A DNA stretch of 64,000 nt, taken from NCBI RefSeq assembly GCF_001950325.1, contig NZ_BDJL01000007.1, forward strand, positions 33,252-97,251, in the 5' to 3' direction. The position numbers were made by a program, and so were the translations under genes. The notes beneath the pieces were generated by a model. The model was not told where the DNA came from. It worked only from the letters and a program-made list of their open reading frames with translations, and did not search any database. Source of the stretch: Carboxydothermus islandicus. Its GTDB lineage: Bacteria > Bacillota > Z-2901 > Carboxydothermales > Carboxydothermaceae. Every line of letters starts with the position of its first letter. Positions within the stretch are counted from its first letter, which is position 1. Shown here piece after piece: positions 43,024 to 54,941 of the stretch.

Positions 43024-44076
43024 TTGGAGTTAGTGTTTTTATACCGTCTTTTTGATATTGCGGAAGAAATAGACCTTAGCAAAGCCGAAGAAATCTTAAG
43101 TGAAAAAAGGCCATTTCGGTTAAAACTTAAAAAAATTCCACCCAAAGCCATTCACATAGAAGAACCGCCATTAATTTTCGAATATTCAACCGGTTTTTAC
43201 TTCTTTAACGGTAAAACTTTACCAACCAAAATAGCGGGAAAAATTTTCGCCTGGGGTGTCTTAAGTTTAAATTTGAGTTTGGATCTTCAAGATTTAAACC
43301 CTGATGAGTTTTTAGAACTGATGGTTTACTTAAACAATACCGAAGAGTTTGACGAACTTTTCAAAAAAGAAGTGAGGTTTTTAAAAGACCTTTTAACTCC
43401 TGCTCTAATTAAACCTTCGCCGGAACTTTTTGAAGAAGATTTTCTGATTTTTTTTACCACCGAAAAACCAAATTACGATCCGGTTCCGCTTCTGTTAGGA
43501 GAAAAAGAACCAATATCAGGAGCAACCCGGGCGGAAATTTTAAACAACCGCTTTTCTTATGCCGACACCGATATGACCATAATTGCCTGGGATGCAGCCT
43601 TCGTCTATGACGCCGATGGCAATATGGATGTTATTGACCTTTTGGAGTTTGCCGTCTCCCAGCTCTTAGAGCTTCGTTATTATGATAGCTTACTTACAAA
43701 AGCAATTAACGAAATGTACCAGGATATCGACCGGGCGGAAGAAGAATGGGGTTATAAAAAGCTTGGTAAATACCGGACAATAATGAAACGCCTGCTAAAA
43801 ACCGTAGCCGATATTACCGAAATTACCGAGCGGGTCCAAAATGCATTAAAGGTTACCGAAGACGTTTTCTATGCCCGGGTCTATTCCCAGGCTTTAAGGA
43901 TTTTCCGAACCAACGTCTGGGCTGAGCAAATCCGTCATAAATTAAATGTCTTAGAACGAAGCTACTCCATGCTGTCCGAAGAAGTGGTCACCAGTCGCTT
44001 TTTAGCGTTAGAAATTACCATTGTTTTATTAATACTTTTAGAATTTATTTTGGCGCTTTTACCTCATTTTAAGTAG
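43024..44076 (+). CDS. RMD1/DUF155-like membrane-anchored protein
   Basis: 350 aa. Central FAWGVLSLNL and FSYADTDMTIIAWDAAFVYD, a helical region (KRLLKTVADITEITERVQ) and one C-terminal membrane helix (LALEITIVLLILLEFILAL) resemble the RMD1/DUF155 fold. TTG 43024 is preferred because GGTGGGA is correctly spaced; GTG 43012 lies in that site. Role unknown; the next gene, 21 nt on, is a membrane protein. Confidence 0.65.
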   Translation: MELVFLYRLFDIAEEIDLSKAEEILSEKRPFRLKLKKIPPKAIHIEEPPLIFEYSTGFYFFNGKTLPTKIAGKIFAWGVLSLNLSLDLQDLNPDEFLELMVYLNNTEEFDELFKKEVRFLKDLLTPALIKPSPELFEEDFLIFFTTEKPNYDPVPLLLGEKEPISGATRAEILNNRFSYADTDMTIIAWDAAFVYDADGNMDVIDLLEFAVSQLLELRYYDSLLTKAINEMYQDIDRAEEEWGYKKLGKYRTIMKRLLKTVADITEITERVQNALKVTEDVFYARVYSQALRIFRTNVWAEQIRHKLNVLERSYSMLSEEVVTSRFLALEITIVLLILLEFILALLPHFK

Positions 44077-44097
44077 TGTACCTGAGGAGGCCTCATC

Positions 44098-44523
44098 ATG
44101 GAAAAATACACTGACAAAATTCTGTGGGGATTAGCTGGTTTAATTGCAGCGTTATATGTGACCGATAATGATTTTCTTTTTCTCGGCACGCCAAAAATTA
44201 TCGCTCTCGCCAAAACCATTTTAATTACTTATCTGCCAAGCCTTATACTTTTAACTCTCCTGGCAAGTTTACTGGTAAATCGCTTTAACCTTCATCCCCT
44301 TTTAATCCTGCTTTTATACGGAGCCCCTTCCTTTTTAAGGTTAAACGGCTTCATAGGGGTAATTGTAACAAAAATTTTACCTGTTGCAGCAAAATTTGCC
44401 CCTGAATTAAAACCGGATTTAGTTGAACGCGCTCTGGTAAAAGGTATCACTTTGGCAGCAGTTATCGCTGTGGGAATTGTCTGGTCAAATTATGACCGCA
44501 AGAGAAAAAAAGGCCGGCGTTAA
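44098..44523 (+). CDS. small integral membrane protein, unrecognised
   Basis: 141 aa with about four membrane helices (ILWGLAGLIAALYV, ILITYLPSLILLTLLASLLV, LLILLLYGAPSFL, ITLAAVIAVGIVW) and a basic tail (YDRKRKKGRR). ATG follows GAGGAGG. Likely co-transcribed with the RMD1-like gene. No known family identified. Confidence 0.7.
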   Translation: MEKYTDKILWGLAGLIAALYVTDNDFLFLGTPKIIALAKTILITYLPSLILLTLLASLLVNRFNLHPLLILLLYGAPSFLRLNGFIGVIVTKILPVAAKFAPELKPDLVERALVKGITLAAVIAVGIVWSNYDRKRKKGRR

Positions 44524-44581
44524 AAGGATTTTTTTGTTAAATGTCAAATATAATCGGTAAAAATTTTTAAGGAGGATAAAA

Positions 44582-44965
44582 ATGGTCGATAAAAAAATTC
44601 GGGTAGGATTGGTGGGGGCCGGTAAAACAGGGACACCTCTTTTAGAGCAGCTTTTGGATGCTGATTTTATTGAAGTGGTTGGGGTCGCCGATGTGGACTT
44701 CGGAGCTCCGGGAATTTTGCTGGCCAAAGAAAAGGGAATCTTCATTACCCGGGATTTTTTAGACATTGCTAAAATGGGCAAAAAGGTTGATTTAATTATT
44801 GAAACCACTGGAATCCCCGAAGTTCGCCAGCAACTCCGGTGGTTTATGAAGGAAACAGGCAACAACCATACCATCATAGTTCCTGAGCTGGTTGCAATTT
44901 TAATGCAGTCTTTAGCCGCCGGAAAGCTGGTAGAAACTTATCACGGCTACCAAAAATATCTGTAA
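44582..44965 (+). CDS. lone Rossmann-fold protein, like the sigma-54 regulator N-terminus
   Basis: 127 aa. A dinucleotide-binding start (IRVGLVGAGKTGTPLLEQLL) and LIIETTGIPEVRQQL resemble homoserine/aspartate-semialdehyde dehydrogenase N-terminal domains, without a catalytic domain. The same features (GLGQGGTRFL and IIDTTGDPQV) form the N-terminus of the sigma-54 activator at 1042-3060. Probably a sensor or regulatory domain; ligand unknown. ATG follows AAGGAGGA. Confidence 0.75.
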   Translation: MVDKKIRVGLVGAGKTGTPLLEQLLDADFIEVVGVADVDFGAPGILLAKEKGIFITRDFLDIAKMGKKVDLIIETTGIPEVRQQLRWFMKETGNNHTIIVPELVAILMQSLAAGKLVETYHGYQKYL

Positions 44966-45021
44966 AAACCCCATATTTACATTATCTGGTATTTTAGCTA
45001 TAATTACTTCAGGGGGTTACT

Positions 45022-45210
45022 ATGAAATCCAATTTCCAAGCTCAGCTAGAATTTATTTTTGCAAAAATAAAAAACGATTCTCGACCATTATCGCCGACGG
45101 CAAATCTCTCCTTTAAAGAAAAGTTATTAATTATTGAAAAAATTAACGAAACGATTTTGACCTTAAAAAAGGGTGAAATAGGTGATTCAAAGTTTAAAGA
45201 AAATAACTAA
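45022..45210 (+). CDS. small partner protein of a nucleotidyltransferase
   Basis: 62 aa, helical and charged, starts MKSNFQAQLEFIFAK. A ribosome site, GGGGG, lies 8 nt upstream. It overlaps the nucleotidyltransferase start by 29 nt, the coupling usual for toxin-antitoxin or two-part systems. Family unknown. Confidence 0.65.
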   Translation: MKSNFQAQLEFIFAKIKNDSRPLSPTANLSFKEKLLIIEKINETILTLKKGEIGDSKFKENN

Positions 45211-45733
45211 CATCTTTGAAAAAGAAAAGATTCGTTATTGCCTAATCGGGGGATTGGCCGTTTCTTTTTATGCTGAACCAAGAAGCACTTTTGATATTGA
45301 CATCTTAGCCCTTTGGCCCGAACCCCGGGAAATTTTTTTTGATATCCTTGAGAGAAATTCAATAAAATTTAACTATACAAAATCATCTTTAGCAGATCCC
45401 GTAGGAGACATAATTAAAGCTGTAATCGATAATGTGAGCATTGACGTAATTATGGCACGCTTCCCTCATGAAATTGATTTTGTAAATAATGCTATAGAAG
45501 TAACCATTGAGGAAAAAGAAAAATTTAAAATAATTAGTCTTTATGATTTAATTGCTCAAAAACTTTTAGCTGGAGGACCTAAAGATTTATTTGATGTAGC
45601 AATGCTTTTAAAATATAACCAAAAAAATATCACATTAGATTCCCTTAAGTTACACTTGCAAAAATATAAAATAAATCTCGAACCCTTTTTAAAGTTTATA
45701 AGCATTTATGAAAAAGACAAGGGACTGTTTTAA
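45182..45733 (+). CDS. nucleotidyltransferase-fold protein (AbiEii/MNT-like)
   Basis: 183 aa from GTG 45182. The nucleotidyltransferase signature GG-x-A-x-S with DxD appears as IGGLAVSFYAEPRSTFDIDIL. The remainder includes FKIISLYDLIAQKLLAGGPKD, as in AbiEii-type proteins. Together with the 62-residue protein it may form a toxin-antitoxin or abortive-infection unit; no HEPN partner is visible. Confidence 0.75.
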   Translation: MIQSLKKITNIFEKEKIRYCLIGGLAVSFYAEPRSTFDIDILALWPEPREIFFDILERNSIKFNYTKSSLADPVGDIIKAVIDNVSIDVIMARFPHEIDFVNNAIEVTIEEKEKFKIISLYDLIAQKLLAGGPKDLFDVAMLLKYNQKNITLDSLKLHLQKYKINLEPFLKFISIYEKDKGLF

Positions 45734-45748
45734 GAAACAGTCCCTTCA
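45720..45748. terminator. bidirectional Rho-independent terminator
   Basis: AAGGGACTGTTT and AAACAGTCCCTT form a 12-bp stem with a 4-nt loop. It contains the ends of the convergent nucleotidyltransferase and cimA genes. Confidence 0.85.
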
Positions 45749-47301
45749 TTGTTATTGATTAAAAAGTAAACCAAGCTGTCGGTCAGGGCTTTTAAACTGG
45801 CTTCAATGATATTGGTGGAAACTCCCACGGTGTTGATACTTTTTTCGCCGGCAGACGATTCAATTAACACCCGCACCACCGCCTCGGTTCCGGCTTTTTC
45901 GTTTAAGACCCGGACCTTATAGTCGGTAAGCTTAAGCTCCGAAAGATTGGGGTATATTTCTAAAAGAGCTTTCCTTAAGGCATTGTCTAAAGCATTTACC
46001 GGACCGTTCCCATCGGAAGCGGTATGAATGGTGGTATCCCCCACCCGGACTTTAACCACCGCTTCCGATAAGACCCGGCCATCTTCCTTGATTTCAATGA
46101 TCAGCTTGGAGTTGTCAATTTTAAACGGTTCCGAAAGCTTTCCCGTAACTCTTCGAACCAGAAGCTCCAGAGAAGCTTCGGCCCCTTCAAACTGGTAGCC
46201 CTGGTGCTCCATCGCCTTAATTGCCGCCACTAATTCTTTGCCATAGGTTTTAACCTCTTCTTCCGATAGCCCCAGGTTTTCACTGTTAAAAAGAAGGTTT
46301 GAAACTCCGGCCTGGTCGGAAATGGAAACTTTCCGGTGGTTACCTACCAGTTCCGGCGGAATATGCTCATAAGTACCCTTATCCTTTAAAAGTGCACTGG
46401 CATGAACCCCGCCTTTATGGGTAAAGGCGCTCTGTCCTGTATACGGCTGATAGGGATTGGGATGGAGGTTGGCTATCTCCGCTACATAACGGGAAAGCCG
46501 GGTCAGGTTTTTTAAATTATCCTGACAATTTACCTCCACTCCCATTTTTAAAATAAGATTGGGAATTACGGAACAGAGGTTGGCATTCCCGCACCGTTCC
46601 CCATAACCGTTAATCGTTCCCTGAACCATAACCGCTCCCGCTTCCACCGCTATTAAACTGTTGGCCACCGCCAGTTCCGAATCGTTATGAGTGTGAATGC
46701 CGATGCGGGGGTGAATTTTTAAAGCCGCTTCCACCCCGGCCCGAATCTCCTTGGGCAAACTTCCGCCGTTGGTATCACATAATACTATGAAATCGGCTCC
46801 AGCCCTGGCGGCCTGTTCGATAACTTTTAAAGCATACTCGGGATTATTTTTAAAACCGTCAAAAAAATGTTCCGCATCAAAAACCACTTCCCGCCCAACC
46901 TCTTTTAAAAAGGCAACCGTTTCGTACACCATTAAAAGGTTGTTTTCCAGGGTTGTAGCCAGAGCACTTTCTACATGTAAGTCCCATGATTTACCAAATA
47001 CTGTAACTACCGGTGCTTCGCTTTTTATCAGGTTTAAAAGGTTAGGGTCGTCCTTAACTTTTAGCCTTGGATGGCGGGTAGAACCAAAAGCAGCAAGCTT
47101 AGTTTTATTAAAATCAAGCTTTTTGGCGTCCTGGAAAAACTCTAAATCTTTAGGATTTGCTCCCGGCCACCCACCTTCTAAATAATCAATGCCAAAGGCA
47201 ATTAATTTTCTGGCAATTTTTAATTTATCGGAAACGGTATAACTTATCCCTTCCGCCTGGGCTCCATCCCTTAAAGTAGTATCATAAAGGTAAACCTTCA
47301 T
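45730..47301 (-). CDS. cimA: (R)-citramalate synthase
   Basis: Condenses acetyl-CoA and pyruvate to citramalate, a threonine-independent route to 2-oxobutyrate and isoleucine. HMGL-like barrel with [26 protein letters not shown] and HTHNDSELA, then the C-terminal LeuA regulatory domain (ending about 520). 523 aa. ATG 47301 is chosen by spacing to GGTGGGG, with ATG 47304 as the alternative. [10 protein letters not shown] distinguishes it from LeuA. The last gene of the ilv-leu operon, overlapping leuB by 20 nt. Confidence 0.92.
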   Translation of the reverse strand: MKVYLYDTTLRDGAQAEGISYTVSDKLKIARKLIAFGIDYLEGGWPGANPKDLEFFQDAKKLDFNKTKLAAFGSTRHPRLKVKDDPNLLNLIKSEAPVVTVFGKSWDLHVESALATTLENNLLMVYETVAFLKEVGREVVFDAEHFFDGFKNNPEYALKVIEQAARAGADFIVLCDTNGGSLPKEIRAGVEAALKIHPRIGIHTHNDSELAVANSLIAVEAGAVMVQGTINGYGERCGNANLCSVIPNLILKMGVEVNCQDNLKNLTRLSRYVAEIANLHPNPYQPYTGQSAFTHKGGVHASALLKDKGTYEHIPPELVGNHRKVSISDQAGVSNLLFNSENLGLSEEEVKTYGKELVAAIKAMEHQGYQFEGAEASLELLVRRVTGKLSEPFKIDNSKLIIEIKEDGRVLSEAVVKVRVGDTTIHTASDGNGPVNALDNALRKALLEIYPNLSELKLTDYKVRVLNEKAGTEAVVRVLIESSAGEKSINTVGVSTNIIEASLKALTDSLVYFLINNNEGTVS

Positions 47302-48406
47302 CATAAACCCCACCTAAGATTTCTTCCGCTACTAAATCACCCATTTCTTCACAGGTAACTAACGCAGTACCCGGCTCCAAAATATCACCCGTCCGGTAAC
47401 CTTTTTGTAATACTGCTTTTACCGCTTTTTCAATAAGTAACGCTTCTTCCGGGCAGTCTAAACTGTATCTTAACATCATCCCGGCGGATAAAATTGTCGC
47501 CAGGGGGTTAGCTTTGTTCTGTCCGGCAATATCCGGTGCCGAACCGTGGATAGGCTCATATAACCCAAACTTTCCGTTTAAGCTGGCCGAGGGTAAAAGG
47601 CCAATGGAACCGGCCAAAACTGCGCCTTCATCGGTTAAAATATCCCCAAACATGTTTTCGGTAACGATTACATCAAACTGCCTTGGATTTCTGATAAGCT
47701 GCATTGCACAGTTATCAACATACATGTAGGAAAGCTCAACATCCGGATACTCTTTTTTTATCTCCTCGGTTATCTCCCTCCAGAAACGGGAGCTTTCTAA
47801 AACATTGGCTTTATCCACCAAAGTAAGTTTACCTCTTCGTTTTTGCGCTAACTCAAAACCAAGTCTTACTACCCTTTCCACTTCTTTTTCGGTATAAATC
47901 AAGGTGTCAATTACCGCTTGTTCCCCTTGCTCCGTAGTGAACCGCTTCTTCTCACCAAAATAAAGACCTCCCGTTAACTCCCGGACCATTAAAATATCCA
48001 CGCCCTCAATTATTTCCGGCTTTAACGGGGAAGCATTTTTCAGTTCCGGGAAAAACATTACCGGCCGCAGGTTGGCATACAGGTCAAATACTTTGCGAAT
48101 TTTTAAAAGTCCTCCCAATTCGGGCCGAATTTCCGGCGGCAAATTATCCCATTTGGGTCCCCCTACAGCCCCCAACAAAATGGCATCACTTTGTTTTCCA
48201 AGCTCCACCGTTTCTTCGGGAAGGGGCACTCCCGTTTCGTCTATAGCCGCTCCCCCGATTAAACCGTACTGAAAATTAAAAGTAATGCCCTTTTTCTCCC
48301 CCAGTGCTTTTAAAACCTTCACCGCTTCCTTAATTATCTCCGGTCCAATACCATCCCCCGGCAGCACCAAAATTTTAAACGGTCCCTTGCAGCTTCTCCC
48401 GGACAT
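47282..48406 (-). CDS. leuB: 3-isopropylmalate dehydrogenase
   Basis: Third leucine step, NAD-dependent. Family marks are [37 protein letters not shown] and [13 protein letters not shown]. With leuC and leuD it also handles the citramalate branch (3-methylmalate). ATG 48406 follows GGAGG and overlaps leuD by 32 nt; a longer reading from 48466 lies in leuD. 374 aa. Confidence 0.93.
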   Translation of the reverse strand: MSGRSCKGPFKILVLPGDGIGPEIIKEAVKVLKALGEKKGITFNFQYGLIGGAAIDETGVPLPEETVELGKQSDAILLGAVGGPKWDNLPPEIRPELGGLLKIRKVFDLYANLRPVMFFPELKNASPLKPEIIEGVDILMVRELTGGLYFGEKKRFTTEQGEQAVIDTLIYTEKEVERVVRLGFELAQKRRGKLTLVDKANVLESSRFWREITEEIKKEYPDVELSYMYVDNCAMQLIRNPRQFDVIVTENMFGDILTDEGAVLAGSIGLLPSASLNGKFGLYEPIHGSAPDIAGQNKANPLATILSAGMMLRYSLDCPEEALLIEKAVKAVLQKGYRTGDILEPGTALVTCEEMGDLVAEEILGGVYDEGLPL

Positions 48407-48863
48407 AGTTAATAAGTCCTCCTTTGGCAATAATGTTTTGCATAAACTCCGGTATGGGCTTGGCAAAGTAGCTTTCGCCAGTAGTAAGATTTTTTATTTC
48501 CCCGGTATCATAATTGATGGAAAGTTCATCCCCATCGCGAATTTTTTCCGCCGCTTCCGGACATTCCAAAATTTTTAAACCAATATTAAAACTATTCCGG
48601 TAAAAAATCCGGGCAAAGGATTTGGCAATCACCGCTTCAATCCCCAGGGCTTTGATCGCAATAGGAGCATGCTCCCGGGAACTACCGCAGCCAAAGTTTT
48701 TCCCGGCAACGATCACATCCCCGGGGCGGGCTTTTTTGGCAAACTCCGGATCCGCATCCTCCATGCAGTGTTTGGCTAATTCCTCCGGGTCGGAAGTATT
48801 AAGATACCTTGCCGGAATAATTACGTCGGTATCAATGTCATCGCCAAATTTAAAAGCACGCAT
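48375..48863 (-). CDS. leuD: 3-isopropylmalate dehydratase, small subunit
   Basis: Swivel domain of the isopropylmalate isomerase, 162 aa. Contains [16 protein letters not shown] and [14 protein letters not shown]. Works with LeuC as a heterodimer. Starts 1 nt after leuC and overlaps leuB. The short length is the type found with bacterial/archaeal homoaconitase-like LeuC. Confidence 0.93.
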   Translation of the reverse strand: MRAFKFGDDIDTDVIIPARYLNTSDPEELAKHCMEDADPEFAKKARPGDVIVAGKNFGCGSSREHAPIAIKALGIEAVIAKSFARIFYRNSFNIGLKILECPEAAEKIRDGDELSINYDTGEIKNLTTGESYFAKPIPEFMQNIIAKGGLINYVREKLQGTV

Positions 48864-50129
48864 TTACAGCACCTCCTCGGGATGAACGATTTTTCCGGCA
48901 ATGGCCGAAGCTGCTGCTACCGCCGGTCCCGCCAGGTAAACTTCCGATTCTACATGCCCCATCCTGCCCACAAAATTACGGTTAGTAGTAGCTACTGCTC
49001 TCTCTCCTTTAGCTAAAATCCCCATGTGTCCGCCTAAGCAGGGACCACAGGTAGGAGTGGAAACCGCCGCTCCCGCTTCAATAAAAATATCAATAAGTCC
49101 TTCCTTAAGGGCCTGCCGGTAAACCGACTGGGAGCCGGGAATAATAATGCACCGCACATAATCTTTTACTTTTTTGCCTTTTAAGATCGCCGCCGCTACC
49201 CGTAAATCCTCAATTCGGCCATTGGTGCACGAACCAATTACCACCTGGTCAATGTCCTTACCGGATACCTCCTTTACCGGCACCGCATTTTCCGGAAGAT
49301 GGGGAAGGGCTACCTGCGGTTCGATTTCTTCCACGTTAATTTCGTAAACCGCTTCGTATCTGGCATCGGGATCGCTGGCGAAAACTTTAAACTCCCGTTT
49401 TGCCCGGCCTTTTACATATTCCAGGGTAAGCTCATCCACCGGAAAGATGCCGTTTTTCGCTCCCGCTTCTATGGCCATATTGGCCATGGTTAGCCTTCCT
49501 TCAACCGAAATAAGCTTTAAAGCCGAACCGGCAAACTCCATCGCTTTATATAACGCTCCGTCCACCCCAATTTGCCCGATTATATACAGGATGATATCTT
49601 TGGCGGAAACGTAAGGTAAAAGCTTTTCCCCGTAAAGGTAAAACTTGATACTTTCGGGAACTTTAAACCAGGTTTCTCCAAGGGCCATCGCCGCCGCAAG
49701 GTCAGTTGAACCTACCCCGGTGGCAAAAGCCCCAAGCCCCCCGTAAGTGCAGGTATGGGAATCGGCCCCGATAATCACCTCTCCCGGCAATACCAACCCT
49801 TCTTCCGGCAGAAGCACATGCTCAATTCCCATTTTACCCACTTCAAAATAATAGGTAAGGTTTTGCTCTTTAGCAAAATCCCGCAAAATTTTGGCCTGTT
49901 CGGCACTTTTAATGTCTTTATTGGGAGTAAAATGGTCCGGCACCAAATAGACCCTGTCCCGGTCAAAAACCGCATCCACTCCAATTTTCTTGAACTCGCT
50001 TATCGCTACCGGTCCGGTTATGTCGTTGGCTAAAACCGCATCAACTTTGCAGGAAATTAATTCTCCCGGTTCAACAACCTCTTTTCCGGCATGATAGGCA
50101 AGAATTTTCTCGGTCATCGTCATCCCCAT
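48864..50129 (-). CDS. leuC: 3-isopropylmalate dehydratase, large subunit
   Basis: 4Fe-4S aconitase-family subunit of 421 aa. Contains [34 protein letters not shown] and [12 protein letters not shown] with the cluster cysteines. Overlaps the leuA stop by 1 nt (TAATG). Belongs to the short LeuC type shared with homoaconitase-like enzymes. Confidence 0.93.
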   Translation of the reverse strand: MGMTMTEKILAYHAGKEVVEPGELISCKVDAVLANDITGPVAISEFKKIGVDAVFDRDRVYLVPDHFTPNKDIKSAEQAKILRDFAKEQNLTYYFEVGKMGIEHVLLPEEGLVLPGEVIIGADSHTCTYGGLGAFATGVGSTDLAAAMALGETWFKVPESIKFYLYGEKLLPYVSAKDIILYIIGQIGVDGALYKAMEFAGSALKLISVEGRLTMANMAIEAGAKNGIFPVDELTLEYVKGRAKREFKVFASDPDARYEAVYEINVEEIEPQVALPHLPENAVPVKEVSGKDIDQVVIGSCTNGRIEDLRVAAAILKGKKVKDYVRCIIIPGSQSVYRQALKEGLIDIFIEAGAAVSTPTCGPCLGGHMGILAKGERAVATTNRNFVGRMGHVESEVYLAGPAVAAASAIAGKIVHPEEVL

Positions 50130-51658
50130 TACTGCTTCTCCCCTTTCATCTGATAATCAAACAATAATTTGTTGATACCATTTAAATAAGCTTTGGCCGA
50201 TGCTTCCAAAATATCGGTGGAAACTCCGCGACCGGTAACAATTTTCCCGAAGCCATTTTTAAGTTTTACTACTACTTCTCCCAGGGCATCTTCGCCGGAA
50301 GTTACGGCATTAATTGAATATTGCTCTAAAACCGGGGCTAAACCGGTTATTTTATTAATAGCTTTATAAATGGCATCGACCGGTCCATCGCCGGTGGCAG
50401 CTTCTTCTAACTTTTCCCCTTCCTTTAATAAGCCTACAGTCGCCGTGGGAATAATCGTTGAACCGGTTGAAATGTGGAAATATTCCAGGCTGTAAGTTTC
50501 GGGAACTTTTCTTATTTCTTCTTCCATCATTGCTTCTAAATCCTGGTCGGTAACTTCTTTTTTCTTATCGGCTAACGCTTTAAATTTAACAAAAGCCTCG
50601 TTTAACTGCTCCTCGGTTAATTCATAACCAAGCTCTAATAACCTCTCCTTTAACGCATGTCTACCCGAATGCTTACCAAGGACAAGACGGGATTCGGGAA
50701 TACCCACCAGCCTGGGGTTCATTATTTCGTAAGTAGTTCTTTCCTTTAAAACCCCGTCCTGGTGAATCCCCGATTCGTGGGAAAAGGCATTTTTTCCTAC
50801 AATCGCTTTGTTGGGCTGGACCGGCATCCCGGTTAAATTGCTAACGAGCTTACTGGTCCGGTAAATCTCCTCGGTTTTAATGCCGGTATAAAAAGGCAAT
50901 ACGTCTTTCCGGGTATAAAGAGCCATTACAATCTCCTCTAAGGAACAGTTTCCAGCCCGTTCGCCAATTCCGTTAATGGTACATTCCACCTGCCGGGCAC
51001 CGTTTTTGATGGCAGCTAAACTATTGGCCACCGCCAGCCCCAAGTCATCATGACAGTGGACGCTTAACACCGCCCGGTCCATTACCGGTACTTTCTCTAA
51101 AATCTTGCGAATAAATTCTCCAAATTCTTCCGGTTCGGCATAGCCAACGGTATCGGGAATGTTTATGGTAGTAGCTCCCGCTTTTACCGCCGCTTCCACC
51201 ACCCGGCACAAAAAATCCAGGTCACTTCTGGAGGCATCCTCCGCCGAAAACTCCACGTCGGCGGTAAATTTTTTAGCAAGTTTGACCGCCGCTACCGCCC
51301 GTTCAATAACCGTTTCCCGGTCCATTTTCAGTTTATATTTCAAATGAATATCGGAAGTGGCAATAAAAGTGTGAATCCGGGGACTTTCCGCCTCTTTGAT
51401 GGCCTCCCAGGCCGTTTCAATATCCAAAGCCGAAGCCCGGGCCAGGGCAGCCACCACCACCCCTTTTACTTCCCGGGCAATTAAAGATACGGCTTCCTTA
51501 TCCCCGGGAGAAGTTATAGGAAAACCTGCCTCTATAACATCAACGCCCAGCTTTTGTAACTGCCGGGCGATTTGCAATTTCTCCATAGCATTTAAACTAA
51601 CTCCGGGTGACTGCTCCCCATCCCTCAACGTCGTATCAAAAATCCTAACCCTTTCCAT
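50129..51658 (-). CDS. leuA: 2-isopropylmalate synthase
   Basis: First committed step of leucine synthesis. Catalytic [26 protein letters not shown] and [14 protein letters not shown], then a LeuA allosteric domain (about 400-505), so leucine feedback is expected. 509 aa from ATG 51658 after AGGTGAT. Confidence 0.94.
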   Translation of the reverse strand: MERVRIFDTTLRDGEQSPGVSLNAMEKLQIARQLQKLGVDVIEAGFPITSPGDKEAVSLIAREVKGVVVAALARASALDIETAWEAIKEAESPRIHTFIATSDIHLKYKLKMDRETVIERAVAAVKLAKKFTADVEFSAEDASRSDLDFLCRVVEAAVKAGATTINIPDTVGYAEPEEFGEFIRKILEKVPVMDRAVLSVHCHDDLGLAVANSLAAIKNGARQVECTINGIGERAGNCSLEEIVMALYTRKDVLPFYTGIKTEEIYRTSKLVSNLTGMPVQPNKAIVGKNAFSHESGIHQDGVLKERTTYEIMNPRLVGIPESRLVLGKHSGRHALKERLLELGYELTEEQLNEAFVKFKALADKKKEVTDQDLEAMMEEEIRKVPETYSLEYFHISTGSTIIPTATVGLLKEGEKLEEAATGDGPVDAIYKAINKITGLAPVLEQYSINAVTSGEDALGEVVVKLKNGFGKIVTGRGVSTDILEASAKAYLNGINKLLFDYQMKGEKQ

Positions 51659-51695
51659 ATAAATCACCTACGCTTTTCATGTTTATACGTTTTTA

Positions 51696-51737
51696 TTCTA
51701 ATCTCCAATTTCTAATCTCCAATTTCTAATCTCTAAC
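51696..51737. repeat. three tandem copies of a 14-bp unit
   Basis: TTCTAATCTCCAAT is repeated at 51696 and 51710, and as the variant TTCTAATCTCTAAC at 51724. It lies in the 86-nt gap between ilvB and leuA within the operon. Confidence 0.8.
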
Positions 51738-51744
51738 CTCTAGA

Positions 51745-53409
51745 TTACCAGTCCACCGCTTCTCCTATTGGAGCTCCGGATAAAACCATCGGTAAAACTT
51801 TTTCTTCAGGACTTATTTCGACCTCTAAAAGATACATACCCTTATGGGCAAGCATTTCATTTAAAGCCCCGTCAACCTCTTCGGGTCTGGTAATCTTCCG
51901 TCCGGGAATTCCATAGGCATGAGCTAAAGCTACAAAATCCGGAACAAAACCCAAGTCAACCCCAAAGTAATTTTTATTGGCATAATATTCCTGCAACTGC
52001 TTTACCATACCTAATTTTTTATTAACAAACAAAATAATCTTCAATGACAAATTCTGTTCCCGGGCAGTGGCCAACTCCCCCATATTCATTTGGAAACTGC
52101 CATCGCCGGTAATTAAAATTACCTGTTTATCTCGAAAAGCTACCGCCGCACCTATAGCCGCCGGCAACCCGTAACCCATACAGCCGAGACCCCCGCTGGT
52201 TAAGAAAGTACGGGGTTTTTTAAAGGGGTAAAATTGCGCTGTCCACATTTGATGCTGCCCCACATCGGTAGCGATTATAGTGTCGGCGGTGGTCTTTTCC
52301 CCCAGAAGCTTAATTGTCTCCTGGGGCTTGATAAAATCATCTTTTTCATACTTTAAGGGAAACTCTTGCTTCCAGGTGTTAATCTGGGAAAGCCATTCCG
52401 CATGTTTTTGCGGCTCAATTTGCTTTAACATTTCCTGCAAAACGTTTTTGACATCACCAACAATGGGAACATCCGCCCGTACGTTTTTGCCGATTTCCGC
52501 CGGGTCAACATCAATATGGATAATTTTGGCTTTAGGAGCAAAGCCGGATAACTCTCCCGTTACCCGGTCGGCAAAACGCACTCCCAGCCCAATTAAAACA
52601 TCACATTCGGTCACCGCCAAATTGGCATACCTGGTTCCATGCAGGCCAAGCATGCCCAGGAAAAGCGGACTATCCTGGGGAAAGGAAGTAAGTCCCATTA
52701 GCGTATTGGTTACCGGAATCTCGGCTTTTACCGCAAATTCATAAAGCTCCTGACTGGCATTGGCCGCAATTACGCCACCACCGGCAATAATTACCGGCCG
52801 CTGCGCCTCCCTTATAAGCTTTACCGCTTCGGCAATTTTCTGCGGATGCCCTTTTAAATTCGGCTTGTAACCGCGAATTTCTACTTTTTCAGGATATTTA
52901 AAATCTATGGTCCGAGCTGCTACATCTTTGGGTAAATCAATCAGTACCGGCCCCGGTCGGCCCGTGGAAGCTATATAAAAAGCTTTCTTCACCACCATCG
53001 GAATATCCGCAGGATTTTTCACCAGAAAGTTATGTTTGGTTATGGGCATGGTAATTCCGGTAATATCCACTTCCTGAAACGCATCGGTTCCCACCATCGT
53101 GGTTGGTACTTGCCCGGTAATCACCACCACCGGTACCGAATCCATATACGCCGCAGCAATCCCCGTAACCAAATTGGTTGCCCCCGGGCCCGAAGTAGCA
53201 ACACATACCCCAACTTTCCCCGAAGCCCGGGCATAACCGTTGGCAGCATGAATTGCACCCGGCTCATGGCGTACCAAGACATGCTGAATCTTGGAACGGC
53301 TTAAGGCATCATAAAGGGGTACAACCGCTCCTCCCGGGTAACCAAAGATAGTAGTTACCCCCTCTATTTCTAACGCTTTTACCAAAGCCTGAGCACCAGT
53401 TATTTCCAA
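51745..53409 (-). CDS. ilvB: acetolactate synthase large subunit, divergent paralogue
   Basis: Thiamine-diphosphate enzyme of 554 aa. Catalytic Glu49 in RHEPGAIHA and the TPP motif GDGSFQMNMGE are intact. The position equal to Trp472 of the other copy is Leu (GMVKQLQ versus GMVRQWQ); in acetohydroxyacid synthases this Trp shapes the substrate and inhibitor site and favours 2-oxobutyrate. It lies between ilvC and leuA without its own ilvN. Either a pyruvate-preferring isoenzyme or a form with altered specificity. Confidence 0.9.
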   Translation of the reverse strand: MEITGAQALVKALEIEGVTTIFGYPGGAVVPLYDALSRSKIQHVLVRHEPGAIHAANGYARASGKVGVCVATSGPGATNLVTGIAAAYMDSVPVVVITGQVPTTMVGTDAFQEVDITGITMPITKHNFLVKNPADIPMVVKKAFYIASTGRPGPVLIDLPKDVAARTIDFKYPEKVEIRGYKPNLKGHPQKIAEAVKLIREAQRPVIIAGGGVIAANASQELYEFAVKAEIPVTNTLMGLTSFPQDSPLFLGMLGLHGTRYANLAVTECDVLIGLGVRFADRVTGELSGFAPKAKIIHIDVDPAEIGKNVRADVPIVGDVKNVLQEMLKQIEPQKHAEWLSQINTWKQEFPLKYEKDDFIKPQETIKLLGEKTTADTIIATDVGQHQMWTAQFYPFKKPRTFLTSGGLGCMGYGLPAAIGAAVAFRDKQVILITGDGSFQMNMGELATAREQNLSLKIILFVNKKLGMVKQLQEYYANKNYFGVDLGFVPDFVALAHAYGIPGRKITRPEEVDGALNEMLAHKGMYLLEVEISPEEKVLPMVLSGAPIGEAVDW

Positions 53410-53421
53410 AAGACATCCCCC

Positions 53422-54929
<1,508 letters not shown>

Positions 54930-54941
54930 CAAATCCCCCCT

